A stretch of DNA of 64,000 bases from Archegozetes longisetosus (Eukaryota > Arthropoda > Arachnida > Sarcoptiformes > Trhypochthoniidae): assembly GCA_018873245.2 (NCBI GenBank), contig JAEMBT020000004.1:7543073-7607072 (forward strand). Reading direction: 5' to 3'. The position numbers and the translations under genes are program-made. Position 1 is the stretch's first letter. Each line of letters opens with the position of its first letter. The notes beneath the pieces are model-generated. The model did not search any database, was not told the DNA's origin, and worked only from the letters and a program-made list of their open reading frames with translations. This document shows, one piece after another, positions 22,457-32,006 of this stretch.

Positions 22457-23822
22457 ATGATTTCTGCAAATGTTTTCAAACAATATTTTATTTTTCTAAT
22501 CTTTAACGGAAATATCGCAATATCTCATCAAAAAGGTATTATAAATTGTTAATTTACGTTAAGCCTTTACACTACAAATATGCTCTTTGAAGAATGTAAT
22601 AGATTTTAATTTTAGCCATTATTTAAATATTTTTCTATGATCTCATTATACCTATTATATTTAATAAAGCAAATAATCAGACAAAACATATCGACCTCAC
22701 CTATAATCTAAATTTTTTGTAGTATATTTATTTCGGTTATTTAACGTCGAGTTATAATGTATATTCCGCAAGAGTCAATGAGTAACAATTATTCTGATAA
22801 TTTAACCTGTTAAATAAGTAAAACCTAACATATAAACTTATGTTTGCAAACCTCTTTGTTAGAAGTGGAGTATACTAAATGTAGTGCATCCATCAATTTC
22901 GAACTCCCGAATAGTAATTATAAAATGTTTGTGGATGTAATTTCGCGATTCAACAAAAATGAAACAGAACTTGAAGCATTGATGACAGAAACACAAATTA
23001 ATTGGGAATCAGCACGTTTTAGTGTAACAGCAGGTTCGGTCTGCACTAAAGGTAGTGAAATAGATGAGCATTGGTCTGACCGAGTCAAACACTGCGAATC
23101 TAATGAAAAAAAAGGTATTCAAACGAATGCAATTCAAATGAAGTATATTTTGATTAAAACAAACTAACTTTCATATATCTAATTCAAAAGTTTGTCGGAA
23201 AACAAATAGTCCTACCGAATATGTTCAGAATAAAGACTGTTTTAGGCATAAGTTGACGAACATATATTTAATTGGGGACCAAAGCTTTGTGAATAATTTA
23301 GTTCTGAACGATAATGTTTCAGTTGCGATGAAAACTACGGTCTGGCTTTCGAAATCCAATTATTACACTATAATAGAAGTTGAAAGTAAAAATTTTTGCG
23401 TTTTGGCTAGAACACTTGTTCATTTAAAATGTGATAATCCGACGAATTTCGAGGAAAAGAGATCTCAACAATTGAGTCATTGCCTCAAAGCTTGCAATTA
23501 TACTGATGGATGTGCAATATCAGAACATACTCCACACAAATTCACTATAAGTTTGTATGTGATTTCTACTATAAGTATAGTAGTTATTATTGTTTTAGGA
23601 ATAATAGCTTTAGGATGTTACATTAGAGGCATTCCAACGCACAGAAATGAAAAGTTCAATATTGAAGGAGAACAGTATGAAACTTACAATGATGTTATGC
23701 TACATGAGACTACTTTCGAGGAAAAGGAAGGCGATTACGATGTAATTCTTGAAGATTCGGAAGATTATGATGTAATTGTGGATTACTCTAATAATTATGA
23801 AGTAATGAATGAAAATCTATAA
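22457..23822 (+). CDS. Receptor B2: Cys-rich ectodomain, TM, canonical ITAM and YxxM
   Basis: Exons 22457-22535, 22863-23114 and 23191-23822; 320 aa. The second exon is 252 nt, as in B1 and B3. The 76 bp second intron contains stops and a good CTAAC branch site; reading through it would wrongly suggest a frameshifted gene. It has a signal peptide, ten conserved ectodomain cysteines and one membrane span. The tail has EGDYDVI, six residues, YDVI (23736-23777), then YEVM (23796-23807), with additional upstream YETY and YNDV. The ITAM matches the consensus exactly, including the acidic residue three before the first Tyr. The divergent A partner is only a first-exon remnant, so B2 may act alone or with A proteins from other pairs. 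Confidence 0.82.
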
Positions 23823-25441
23823 CAAAACACAGACAAGCGATTTGAATCAATCAAATTTAAACTTTGTTTTTAGTTTCATGTTTACAAGTACGCGATGATG
23901 CGAAAGATTTTACTAGGAATCGCAGTAAAGACTAAAAATGATACAAAGTCAAATTAAACGTTAATGTAATTCTTATTTAAAACGGAATTAAAGTGCATGT
24001 GGTTCTGTACTTATAACAAAATTCACGACTCAAGCATTGTATAGAATTAATAATCCCATCGAACCCAATATTGTATTGCATGATGAGCGATCATTTTGAA
24101 AATGTAAAACACAAATATTTATAGTAAAATAAATAATGCTATTGAAATATATGTTGAATAAAATTCAAATGAATTTTTTGTACTATCATATATTCTTTCG
24201 TGGAACGAATGTGTTGCTGATAACATTTGCTTTCCTGCTTGTCGGTGGTTACTACTTACTGCAGTTAAGTGTAGTTTACTTGTACCCAAATCCATATTTG
24301 TGTTACCAATATATTCTTTTTCTTATTACAATTATAAGAACAATTATAGGAAAACAGAAAAATCAAGTTTAAAAGATAACCTCGTACCAATTGTTAGAAA
24401 AACTAGATCAAAAACAAAGGTAAAAAGTAGAGAAAGACCAGAATTAGAAGAGGAACAAGAAAAGTAAAGAGAGTCAGACGTTCGCGATCAAACTAAAAAG
24501 GGAAGTGTCTCACCACTAAGATTCTAATTTCGAAATTTTTTTACCAGGTAAATAGTATGTCATATGACGTTAAAAAATGATGTTGAAAAATGCTGACCGC
24601 CATTTATCCAAAAGTTATGATCATTCAAAATTGTAATTAATTGCTATTCTAACAATAGTATGAGAGACACATCACACTTATTAGTATTGTATAGTAGTGC
24701 TACTAATAATACTTAAGCTATTCAAATTAAAATTAAACAATTCCGTTATTAATATGGTGTTAACTATCAATACGAGACTTTATTTAAGGATCTACTTTGT
24801 TTAGAATTATTAATTTTAATTATTGGGATCTATTAAACATTAGATATTTTTAATATTCTAAATAAGACTATAAAGCTCTTATTAATAGTTAACACTCAAA
24901 AGATGCGTAAGTCTGAACAATTGAAATTCATGTCAGTAATATCTCATTTCATTCCGGAAGCATATTTTTAAAATACAATATGCAACTTCGAATCAATAAA
25001 TATCAATAGAATCAAATCTAATGCACTGTTAATTCGAAGATAGAAATGTATTAAAAATCAATTAATGTTAATAGTCAAGAAAAACTACTTAATAATAATA
25101 ACAATAGTAAGTTCAATATCGGGTAATATTGAATTGAGTGATATCAAAACGTTGATTACATACCGAACACCGATTCTTTGAAGCATTACTTTGCTGTTCC
25201 ATAAGAATCAAAGCTTTTAGCTATCTAGTAGATGAATACAAAATTGATAATTGAATTATACCGCTGTTTATGACTGGTTTCACTTTTAGATTGCAACGAG
25301 CCGTAGTGTATAGTTGTTATTACAATCAAAACATTTAATAAATAGCGCGAATAGAGATATTTGGCTGTAATAGAGGTATAGTTTGGTTATTCAATGGAAA
25401 CCAAAATAAGCGAAAAATCCACAGTTTTATCCACTTAATTC
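23823..25441. other. B2 3' flank and unrecognised spacer
   Basis: 23850-24000 corresponds to the 3' flanks of B1 and B3 (GCGAAAG.., TAATGTAAT..CTTATTTAAAAC). Beyond this there is no similarity that I can see. A 78-codon hydrophobic open frame at 24136-24372 lacks supporting features and is not called. Confidence 0.45.
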
Positions 25442-25650
25442 TTAATAAGATTCCTCATATTCTTCGCCAACATTAAGAATGTCATATTTATCAGGATCAC
25501 ACATATCGTCATAATTTTCTAAATTACTCTCGACATTCTGTTGCTTCAACATTCTCTGACGTATAAGTAAAAACATGGTAATCAGTATATCTAAAGTTAT
25601 TAAGAATGCCAAGATTATAGTGTGAAGAATTTCGCACACGACAGCTGATG
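25442..25650 (-). pseudogene. A-family fragment: TM and truncated ITAM tail
   Basis: The membrane span, the basic QRMLKQQ junction and the start of the tail (ENYDDMCDPDKYDIL..EEYEESY) of an A gene are preserved, followed by an in-frame TAA directly after the second tyrosine of the ITAM-like pair. The GH16 domain is missing upstream, where unrelated sequence begins. It is the remains of a further pair, supported by a nearby orphan copy of the cluster block at 26268-26460. Confidence 0.8.
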
Positions 25651-26267
25651 ATTATCAAATAGAAAAACAGACAATGAATTAAAGCGCGCACATTCAATGT
25701 TAGCTGTTCCTTATTAGTATCGTTATAGTGTGTACAATTTTGAAAATAGAAAGAGTGAAAGGAGTAGTTCTTTGCTTTAAAATTAGATAGTCTTTCAATG
25801 TTAAAAGATTGAGTTCTGTTTTTCTACTCTAAAAGGAATTATTCATCATAGGAAGCAATATATAGTAAGATGTATAGGAAAAAATTTCAAGAACTTTCAT
25901 TTGATACTAATATCCCGTTATTTGGACTCTTATTCGTAAAGCCATACTCAACTGAGAATTTGTGATTTTCGAGTTTAATGCGCTATAGCTCTGGAATCGA
26001 GAAGTCTTCGACAAAACAAAAATACATGTATTCAATTATTTTTTCAGTACTTCTGATTCCAGCCATCAGAATTGAAATATCTTCATTGGCTATTTCTGTG
26101 TGAATTAACGTTGTTTATGGACAGGCCTAATGGAATAGGATAATATGGTATTCACAGGAGGTTGGTTGGAACTGTAGGTACTTACCAAAAAATGTCGTCG
26201 AAATTCGCTGATGCTTAGGTGTTGAAATCAACAACCTAAGTACTCAGTTTTGTCAACGACTGTATAG
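25651..26267. other. Spacer between the A fragment and orphan block
   Basis: About 0.6 kb where the GH16-coding part of the lost A gene would be expected. No GH16 similarity is visible. A small hairpin (TTAGGTGTTGAAATCAACAACCTAA) lies near 26216-26240. Confidence 0.4.
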
Positions 26268-26460
26268 GAAATTGTGCTGTGAGGTTTTTGTTATTGAAAA
26301 TATTTGACGATCGAGTTTTGGGAATGCCTGTAATTGTATACATCGAAATGAACGCGAGACTTCCGGGATCCGACTGTGAAACCCAGAATCAAAGCAGTCT
26401 CTCCAGGCTTCACGGTAGATACTGACTGAATGTTATTTCCCGGTTATTCAAGGATAAAAG
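26268..26460. promoter_or_regulatory. Conserved cluster block, copy 4 (orphan)
   Basis: A copy of the repeated block with no intact gene beside it: GGAAATTGTGCTGTGAG at the start, GACTTCCGGGATCC in place of GACTTCCCGGATT, and TTATTCAAGGATAAAAG at the end. It marks a lost A-B pair. Confidence 0.6.
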
Positions 26461-27446
26461 CTATTTATCCACATCCTGTACGGATTGTCCTCGAAATGAC
26501 TCCAAGCACCCTTTGGGCTGTTTTGTTTATTCTGGCCAATGCGAGCTATTCCCGAGTGAAAACTCCAAGATCTCATTAGTCAAGCATAAAGACTCAGTGT
26601 GACTGTTACGTAAAGGACTCCCAGTACTCACTGGACCTACTTGTCAGTTATATGATAAAAATTTTGAGTCAGATCAACTTTCGGTCTTACACGCACACAT
26701 TATACTACACACGCATTTCCATACCCGAGTCCAAGGGTGTTTTACCGCACCTAAAATATAAAAGTTCTCAAGATCATGGACTTGGATTAGAATATTAAAT
26801 ATACTAGACCTAGTTGGGACCTCGAAAATTGTGATACACTACACATGGTTCTAAGTTCTGTAATTTAGGCATATATACCACTACAATTTCTCCACATATT
26901 GTGCCCTTTACCCATGAAATAACATAGACTCGTGATAAGACATTCTTAAAAAACTAGACAAAAACCATAGCGAATAGTTGGAAACAACTAAATATTTAAT
27001 TATTAGGTTGGTCCTAAGTCTTTATTCCGATCTTAAAGTTGAAAATCACTATTCGAACTTTATTTTTAAGAAATTTTTAAAATATAAGTCATTCTCTGAA
27101 CACTAGTAAGTAGTCTCTATTGTACTCATTTACTCATATATCATAGTCATAAAATATTTTCAACTTCTAAAGAATTTATTAGAGATGATAATCGAAATGA
27201 GTGCCAAGAATCTACGGATCAATCTATTGGTATAATTGTACTCTAACGAGATTCTGATGATAATTAAACTATCTTTTAAATGTTTTATTTAAATATCTCA
27301 TTTTTAAATATCGAACACGAAGTTTCAACTTTTTCTGTCGTTGTGTTTGCATTTTATGATCTTTTAAACAGCAGTAGTCTGAAATAAAAATTGATTTCAA
27401 TTCTCGAGATTTTCGGGCTATTATTGGCTATTGTTTCAAGAAGAAA
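26461..27446. other. Spacer, no gene seen
   Basis: No coding or repeat structure could be supported. The B gene that would be expected downstream of block copy 4 is absent. Confidence 0.45.
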
Positions 27447-27644
27447 ATGTCGGCCAAAGATACGGTCGAAGAAATTAATTCAGTTTTAGGGCCAAACACT
27501 GTTTCATATGAATTGGTTAAGAAACATTTAAGAGGGCGCCGATTCTCGCCCGAAGAAGAGATCGATCGGACAGTAAATGATTTCTTCAACAGTATTACTC
27601 AGGGCGAGTGGCGATGGGTTATGACAAATGGCAGGAGAGGATGA
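27447..27644 (+). pseudogene. Mariner transposase deletion derivative
   Basis: A 65-codon open frame joins the two ends of a mariner-type transposase. The first half (SAKDTVEEINSVLGPNTVSY) looks like the N-terminal helix-turn-helix region. The second half (LRGRRFSPEEEIDRTVNDFF) matches the conserved C-terminal L-R-G-R-R-F block. The roughly 200-residue catalytic DDD core between them is missing, so it cannot encode an active enzyme. The fused frame is still open, which suggests a fairly recent internal deletion. Confidence 0.75.
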
Positions 27645-27882
27645 AGCGGGTCATTAGTGCTCGGGGGAAGGGATTACTTTTAATTTTTTGTAAAAAAATT
27701 TAAATAAAATTCATTTTTTGATACTTAGGGTACGAATTTTTCAATTATACCAATAATAATATTAAGCATTTGGGCTATCTTTTGGTCTTAAGTCTAAATT
27801 TCGAAACTTAGACCTGTATGCACAACTCTATTTAAAACGGTTTTAAGTCTTAAAACGGGTTTTAAAACTCATTACACAACTA
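27645..27882. repeat. Older Harbinger-type terminus outside the intact element
   Basis: At about 27810 a word similar to the neighbouring element's end (GACCTGTATGCACAAC) appears, and its complement is found outside the right end at about 28979-28996. This suggests that the element at 27883-28947 inserted into an older related copy. Confidence 0.5.
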
Positions 27883-28080
27883 GGCCCGTATGCACAGTGT
27901 GTTTTAAAACGGTTTTAAGGCTAAAACCGGGCTTAAAACCCAAAACTCATTTTAAAACTCAAGCACAGTAAAAATTTAGAACAGTTTTAAACTAAAACCA
28001 CTTTTACTAGTTTTAAATCGGCTTTAGTGATCAACAAAATAAGTAAATATAAACAAAATTTCACAAAAAAAAATATAAAA

Positions 28081-28425
28081 ATGAACCAATTTTTTCAAAT
28101 TGAAGAATTAAACAATTATGAAATAGTGACGAATAAAAGTTTTAAACGTCAAAGAGTACTAAAAGACAGATTCAATCCATTTGATAGTTGTGATGACTTA
28201 TCGTTGATAAGAAGATATAGACTTACAAAACAGTGTTTCATTGAACTGTTCAATCTAATTAATGAAGATTTCATTAATATCAAAATGAAAAGACTCATTG
28301 CCTCCAATAATTCAATTATCTATTGTTTTAAGATTTTATGCCACCGGTCAGTTTCACATCTCAGCTGCAGATCTTAACAGTAAATATAAAACTATTGATA
28401 TAATTATCAATTGAATCGGTTTTCT
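28081..28425 (+). pseudogene. HARBI1-like transposase, N-terminal fragment
   Basis: Starts at ATG 28081. The segment RFNPFDSCDDLSLIRRYRLT and a following LIN.. helix match the N-terminus of PIF/Harbinger transposases. The frame shifts near 28330, after which RFYATGQFHISAADLNSKY continues the family pattern in another frame until a stop near 28413. The DDE catalytic region is absent, having been removed by the internal deletion that brings the minus-strand gene next to it. Confidence 0.8.
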
Positions 28426-28750
28426 GAGGTTGAGGTCCGCCACCAGTTTGTCTTATTTCTGATTTTTCTTTATTACAATTCTTACGACATTCGTATTTAT
28501 ATCGTTTCCAAAAGCATTTCAAAGACTTGATGTCTCTATTATTTGTATTTAAGTCCTGACTAAACTCGTCACTAATTTGTTGCCAAACGTTATCTTTTTG
28601 TTGTTTCGTATACTTATCAGTCGTTTTACACTCAATTATTTTGAGTTTTTTTTCGTCGGCAATTATTTAAGTAATTCTATTTCATAATTAGTAAAATTGT
28701 TAGACAACTCCGAACATTATTATCACTTTTATTCAGTTTATTTTTATTCA
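28378..28750 (-). pseudogene. Myb/SANT-like accessory gene of the Harbinger element, decayed
   Basis: On the minus strand one frame reads KYTKQQKDNVWQQISDEF, then LKCFWKRYKYECRK and TGGGPQP. This order is typical of Myb/SANT-like DNA-binding proteins, including the TGGGP motif seen after the domain. Upstream the start of the domain (NFTNYEIELLK) lies in a different frame, so at least one frameshift is present. Such proteins help Harbinger transposases bind DNA and enter the nucleus. Confidence 0.75.
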
Positions 28751-28947
28751 TTTTCAATTTTTTAATGAATAAACAAACGTTTGTTTACATTTGTTTGCTG
28801 GTTTTCTGGTTTTAAAACGGTTTTTACTAAAACTAGTTTTATTACAGTCTGTGAATGAGTTTTAAGTTTTGAGTTAAAACCGTTTTAGCGAAAACCGTCT
28901 TAAGACTTAAAACCGTTTTAACTAAAACTCAACTGTGCATACGGGCC

Positions 28948-29603
28948 CTAATGTTTAAAACAGTTTTAGTTATGTCTCGACTTGTGCATATCGGACGTAA
29001 TGTTTTCAAGCTATAGTTTGTAATTTATATAGCCTACTTGATATACAGCTTTGAATATATCAGTTATATTTAAATATTTTATTCAACAACTTAATTATGT
29101 TAGTAACATTTTTATTTTCATGAAAATGACAGAACTAAAATTTCATCACGCACTGCACATCTTGTAAATGATGGCGAACCGCAAGAACAAAATGTTGGCA
29201 AATTTTAAAAATATATTTGCTTTACAGACGAGAACCGATTGCTGGATTTCTTAAATATACTAGTTTTATCCAACCATACATAGGTGTTTCACGGAATTTT
29301 TGAAAACAGAGCTGATTGCAAATAAGTGATTGTATTCTAAAAATATCACGGGATCTAGTTCTAAAATTACAAACTTTGACCACTTAAAACCAGTCAAATA
29401 CGGTGAAAATCTAAAAACACAAATCTATCATGAAATCATTGAACCTTTCCTATTACATAAAGAATTTTTATTGAGTTTTAAATGAATGAGTCGTATTATG
29501 AATCTTTGTAAGGATCTTCACGATAAAAAATATACTATTACTTTTTTAGAAGGGCTTTCAAATCATGTATAGAAAACGAATGTCTATGTGGAAGCAAGCT
29601 TGC
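28948..29603. other. 3' flank of A3, no gene seen
   Basis: The first about 50 bp are the outer remnant of the older Harbinger end. The remainder lacks recognisable features. Confidence 0.45.
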
Positions 29604-30867
29604 TTATTCTCCTTTCTTTTCCATTGAAATATATCTTGACTCAGAAATTCTCTCCCTTTGATAATATTTATCAAAACTTTCAGCTTTAAAATCATTTTCA
29701 CAGTTATACCCACTTAATTCTACATAGGATTCCGCATATTCTTCGCTAGCATTAAGAACATCATATCTATGAGGATCACAGATATCGTCATAATTTTCTA
29801 AATTTTCCTCAACATTCTGTTGCTTCAACATTCTCTTACGTATAAATAAAAACATGATAATCAGTATAGCTAAGGTTATTAAGAATACTATAATTATAGC
29901 AAAAATAACTGTTGACATAGTATCCACTTTTTTCTTCGGTCTAATCAAAGGCATAATAGAAGAACATATTTTATCGATAGAAACTCTATTGTTTTTAGAA
30001 TTAATTTCTTCCATGACATTATCCCACTTATAAACTCTGACATAATCTATGACAAAAAGAGAGCACTTCCAGTTGATAACATCATCGAATGTTAGTTCGT
30101 CATTAGGAAAAAGACTACCACCAACTCCTAAATGGATTACTAGTTTGAACGGCTTATCAAATGGCTCACCATTTCTGGTGTAAGATGACCCTAAAACTCT
30201 GCTAATATTTATTTTTGAATAATTGTAATCATCAAAAAACCACTTGAATTCGTACTCATTCCATTCCAAAGCATAGATGTGAAAATCATTCAAACTTGTA
30301 TTAGCGTAGTATCCTTCCTTATAATCATATATAGCAGGCTTGTTATAATGAAGTCCAGATTCAAGTCCTGATGTCTGTCTATTTGTCATAAAATTTATCT
30401 GTCCATTTATTGGCCATTCAGCATAGGTTATAGGTATCATATAAATTGATGATTTTAACATTTTTCCTTGAGGTAAAGCGGCCCTAATCTCAAATCTTCC
30501 ATATGTGAAGCTTTGTTTTGAGGTTATTTTTGCTGACGTATAATCTTTATCCAAATGCTTTTCATAGATTGCTGTTATTGCAAGAGTGCCATCAATTAGT
30601 CGAAGATTTTTACCGCTGTTTGTATTACAACTAATATGACCGATATAGTCACCTTTCAGACAAATTTGAAAAATTAATCGATATAAACTATTTCCATCAA
30701 AAAGGTGAAAAATTTCAGATCTAACCATGACATTGATTTGATTCGTTTTCAATCTCCCATTTTTTGGTATCAAGAATTTGACTATTAAATTCATCATTCC
30801 ATACAAGTTTCCAATTTGCTTGAGATTGTTTCAGGAACAGAATCATGAATAAAGTGTGAATATTCAT
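29604..30867 (-). CDS. Receptor A3: inactive GH16 ectodomain, TM, ITAM-like tail
   Basis: Exons 30867-30726 (142 nt) and 30652-29604 around a 73 bp intron; 396 aa. An uninterrupted 400-codon frame also crosses this intron, but its first part is out of register with the GH16 start (NWKLVWNDEF), so the spliced form is preferred. The signal peptide (MNIHTLFMILFLKQSQA) is followed by the GH16 domain. The catalytic motif is G-Q-I-N-F-M-T, with both Glu lost. One membrane span follows. The tail has YDDI, YDVL, nine residues, YVEL, and a terminal YISM. It pairs divergently with B3, and this pair is complete and free of inserted elements. Confidence 0.86.
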
Positions 30868-32006
30868 TTCAAACTTGTAGTTTATAACTTTTACAACCTG
30901 GTAATAAATACTTAATAAGTTATAGCTTATGTAACTAGAATACTGTAGTAATCGAGTTTTTTTCAGTATCTTTTAAAGTATTTTGAACGCAAAGTTGAAG
31001 ATAGTTCAAATTGAGGTGTTGGAACAAAAAATGATTGGTTAATGAACGAAACATTATTAAAACTCACGAGAAGGAAATTGCGCTATGAGTTTTTATTATT
31101 AGAAATATTTGAAGTTCAAATTTTACGAAAGCGTATAATTGTATACATCAATATGGCTGCCAGACTTCCCGGATTGGGCCGTAGAACCCAGTATTCTAGT
31201 AATTTCCCCTATTTCCACACAGTTACTGGGGTAATGTGATTTCCAGGTTATTCAAGGATAAAAGATAGATGCAATAACTCATTTGGATCGAACACTGACT
31301 CATAAGTTATAAGTTCCTTTAAATTCTTCAAAAGAACTTAGATCCAAGCGTTATTTGTTCCATTTTATTTTTAAAAGTATTACTTAGACTGAGGCAGCTA
31401 TACTTAGAAATTTTTCGAGCTGCGAATAAGTCATCTGATTTATTTTCTTATAGTGAATATGATTCGAAATACCATAATGACCCTAATGCGAATAAATAGT
31501 CAGTATATAAAAGCATATTCATTGAATTTAGGTATAGACTTAAAAATTCAATAAAAAGTATTGATTTGGTTAGACTTCACTGTGATTAAACCTTGACATT
31601 AAAACTTAATAAGTGTAATTAGAACTAAATTCAAGACATGGTTGGAAACTACTATACTCATCAAGTCTAATGATAATTTCTCCGGCTTCAGGACTTGAGG
31701 GAACAAAGCTAGGCATTAAATCGAGTCTTGATGACGGTATTTCAATAAAACTGATACATTCTCAGAACTCCTTCATTACCTTAATTTCTCAAAGTATAAC
31801 TCTTCCAGTAAAAGCTTCAATTTACATAATATTAAATGTTAACAAATTTAATACAATTTATATTCTAGAACATGAATTGATAATGTACTTTTACATTCAG
31901 GAACTGACAGAATATGACTAATAATAAAATTCTACAGGATCTACATCATTGTATGACAAATTTTTGCTCATATATATGTTTTCCTATCACAGTATGTATT
32001 TCAATC
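30868..32006. promoter_or_regulatory. Divergent spacer between A3 and B3
   Basis: 1139 bp between opposite start codons. It includes cluster block copy 5 (31072-31264). Past AACTCATTTGG it differs from the A1 and A2 spacers, so the roughly 0.6 kb block shared by those two is either lost here or gained there. The B-proximal part (from about 31800) resembles the other B promoters. Confidence 0.6.
31072..31264. promoter_or_regulatory. Conserved cluster block, copy 5 (A3-B3)
   Basis: Runs from AAGGAAATTGCGC to TTATTCAAGGATAAAAG. The right-hand word GACTTCCCGGATTGGG is kept, while the left-hand TTCNNNGAA word has changed (TTTTACGAA). The right-hand word is thus the best-preserved part across copies. 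Confidence 0.6.

Larger units (their letters stand above)
27883..28947. mobile_element. Harbinger-type DNA transposon, internally deleted
   Basis: The terminal inverted repeats begin GGCCCGTATGCACAGT (27883) and end with the complement at 28947. CTA flanks both sides as a 3 bp target duplication. The arms continue with TTTTAAAACGG-like words. Inside are the beginning of a HARBI1-like transposase on the plus strand and a decayed Myb/SANT-like gene on the minus strand, the standard two-gene content of PIF/Harbinger elements. Both are defective, so this copy is non-autonomous. Confidence 0.85.

Noticed and set aside
23160-23260. Apparent frameshift/stop in B2, and likewise in B3 near 32725
   Set aside because: All three B genes share an intron here (AAAAG/GTATTC to AAAAG/TTTG) with matching phase. 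After splicing, the frame is open and the cysteine pattern is kept, so these are not pseudogenes.
24136-24372. 78-codon hydrophobic frame downstream of B2
   Set aside because: AT-rich DNA readily gives hydrophobic frames. There is no signal, domain, paralog or conserved flank.
29604-30806. A3 as one 400-codon intronless gene
   Set aside because: The first part of that frame is out of register with the GH16 start and signal peptide that are conserved in A1 and A2. The spliced model gives the same 142 nt first exon and phase in all three.
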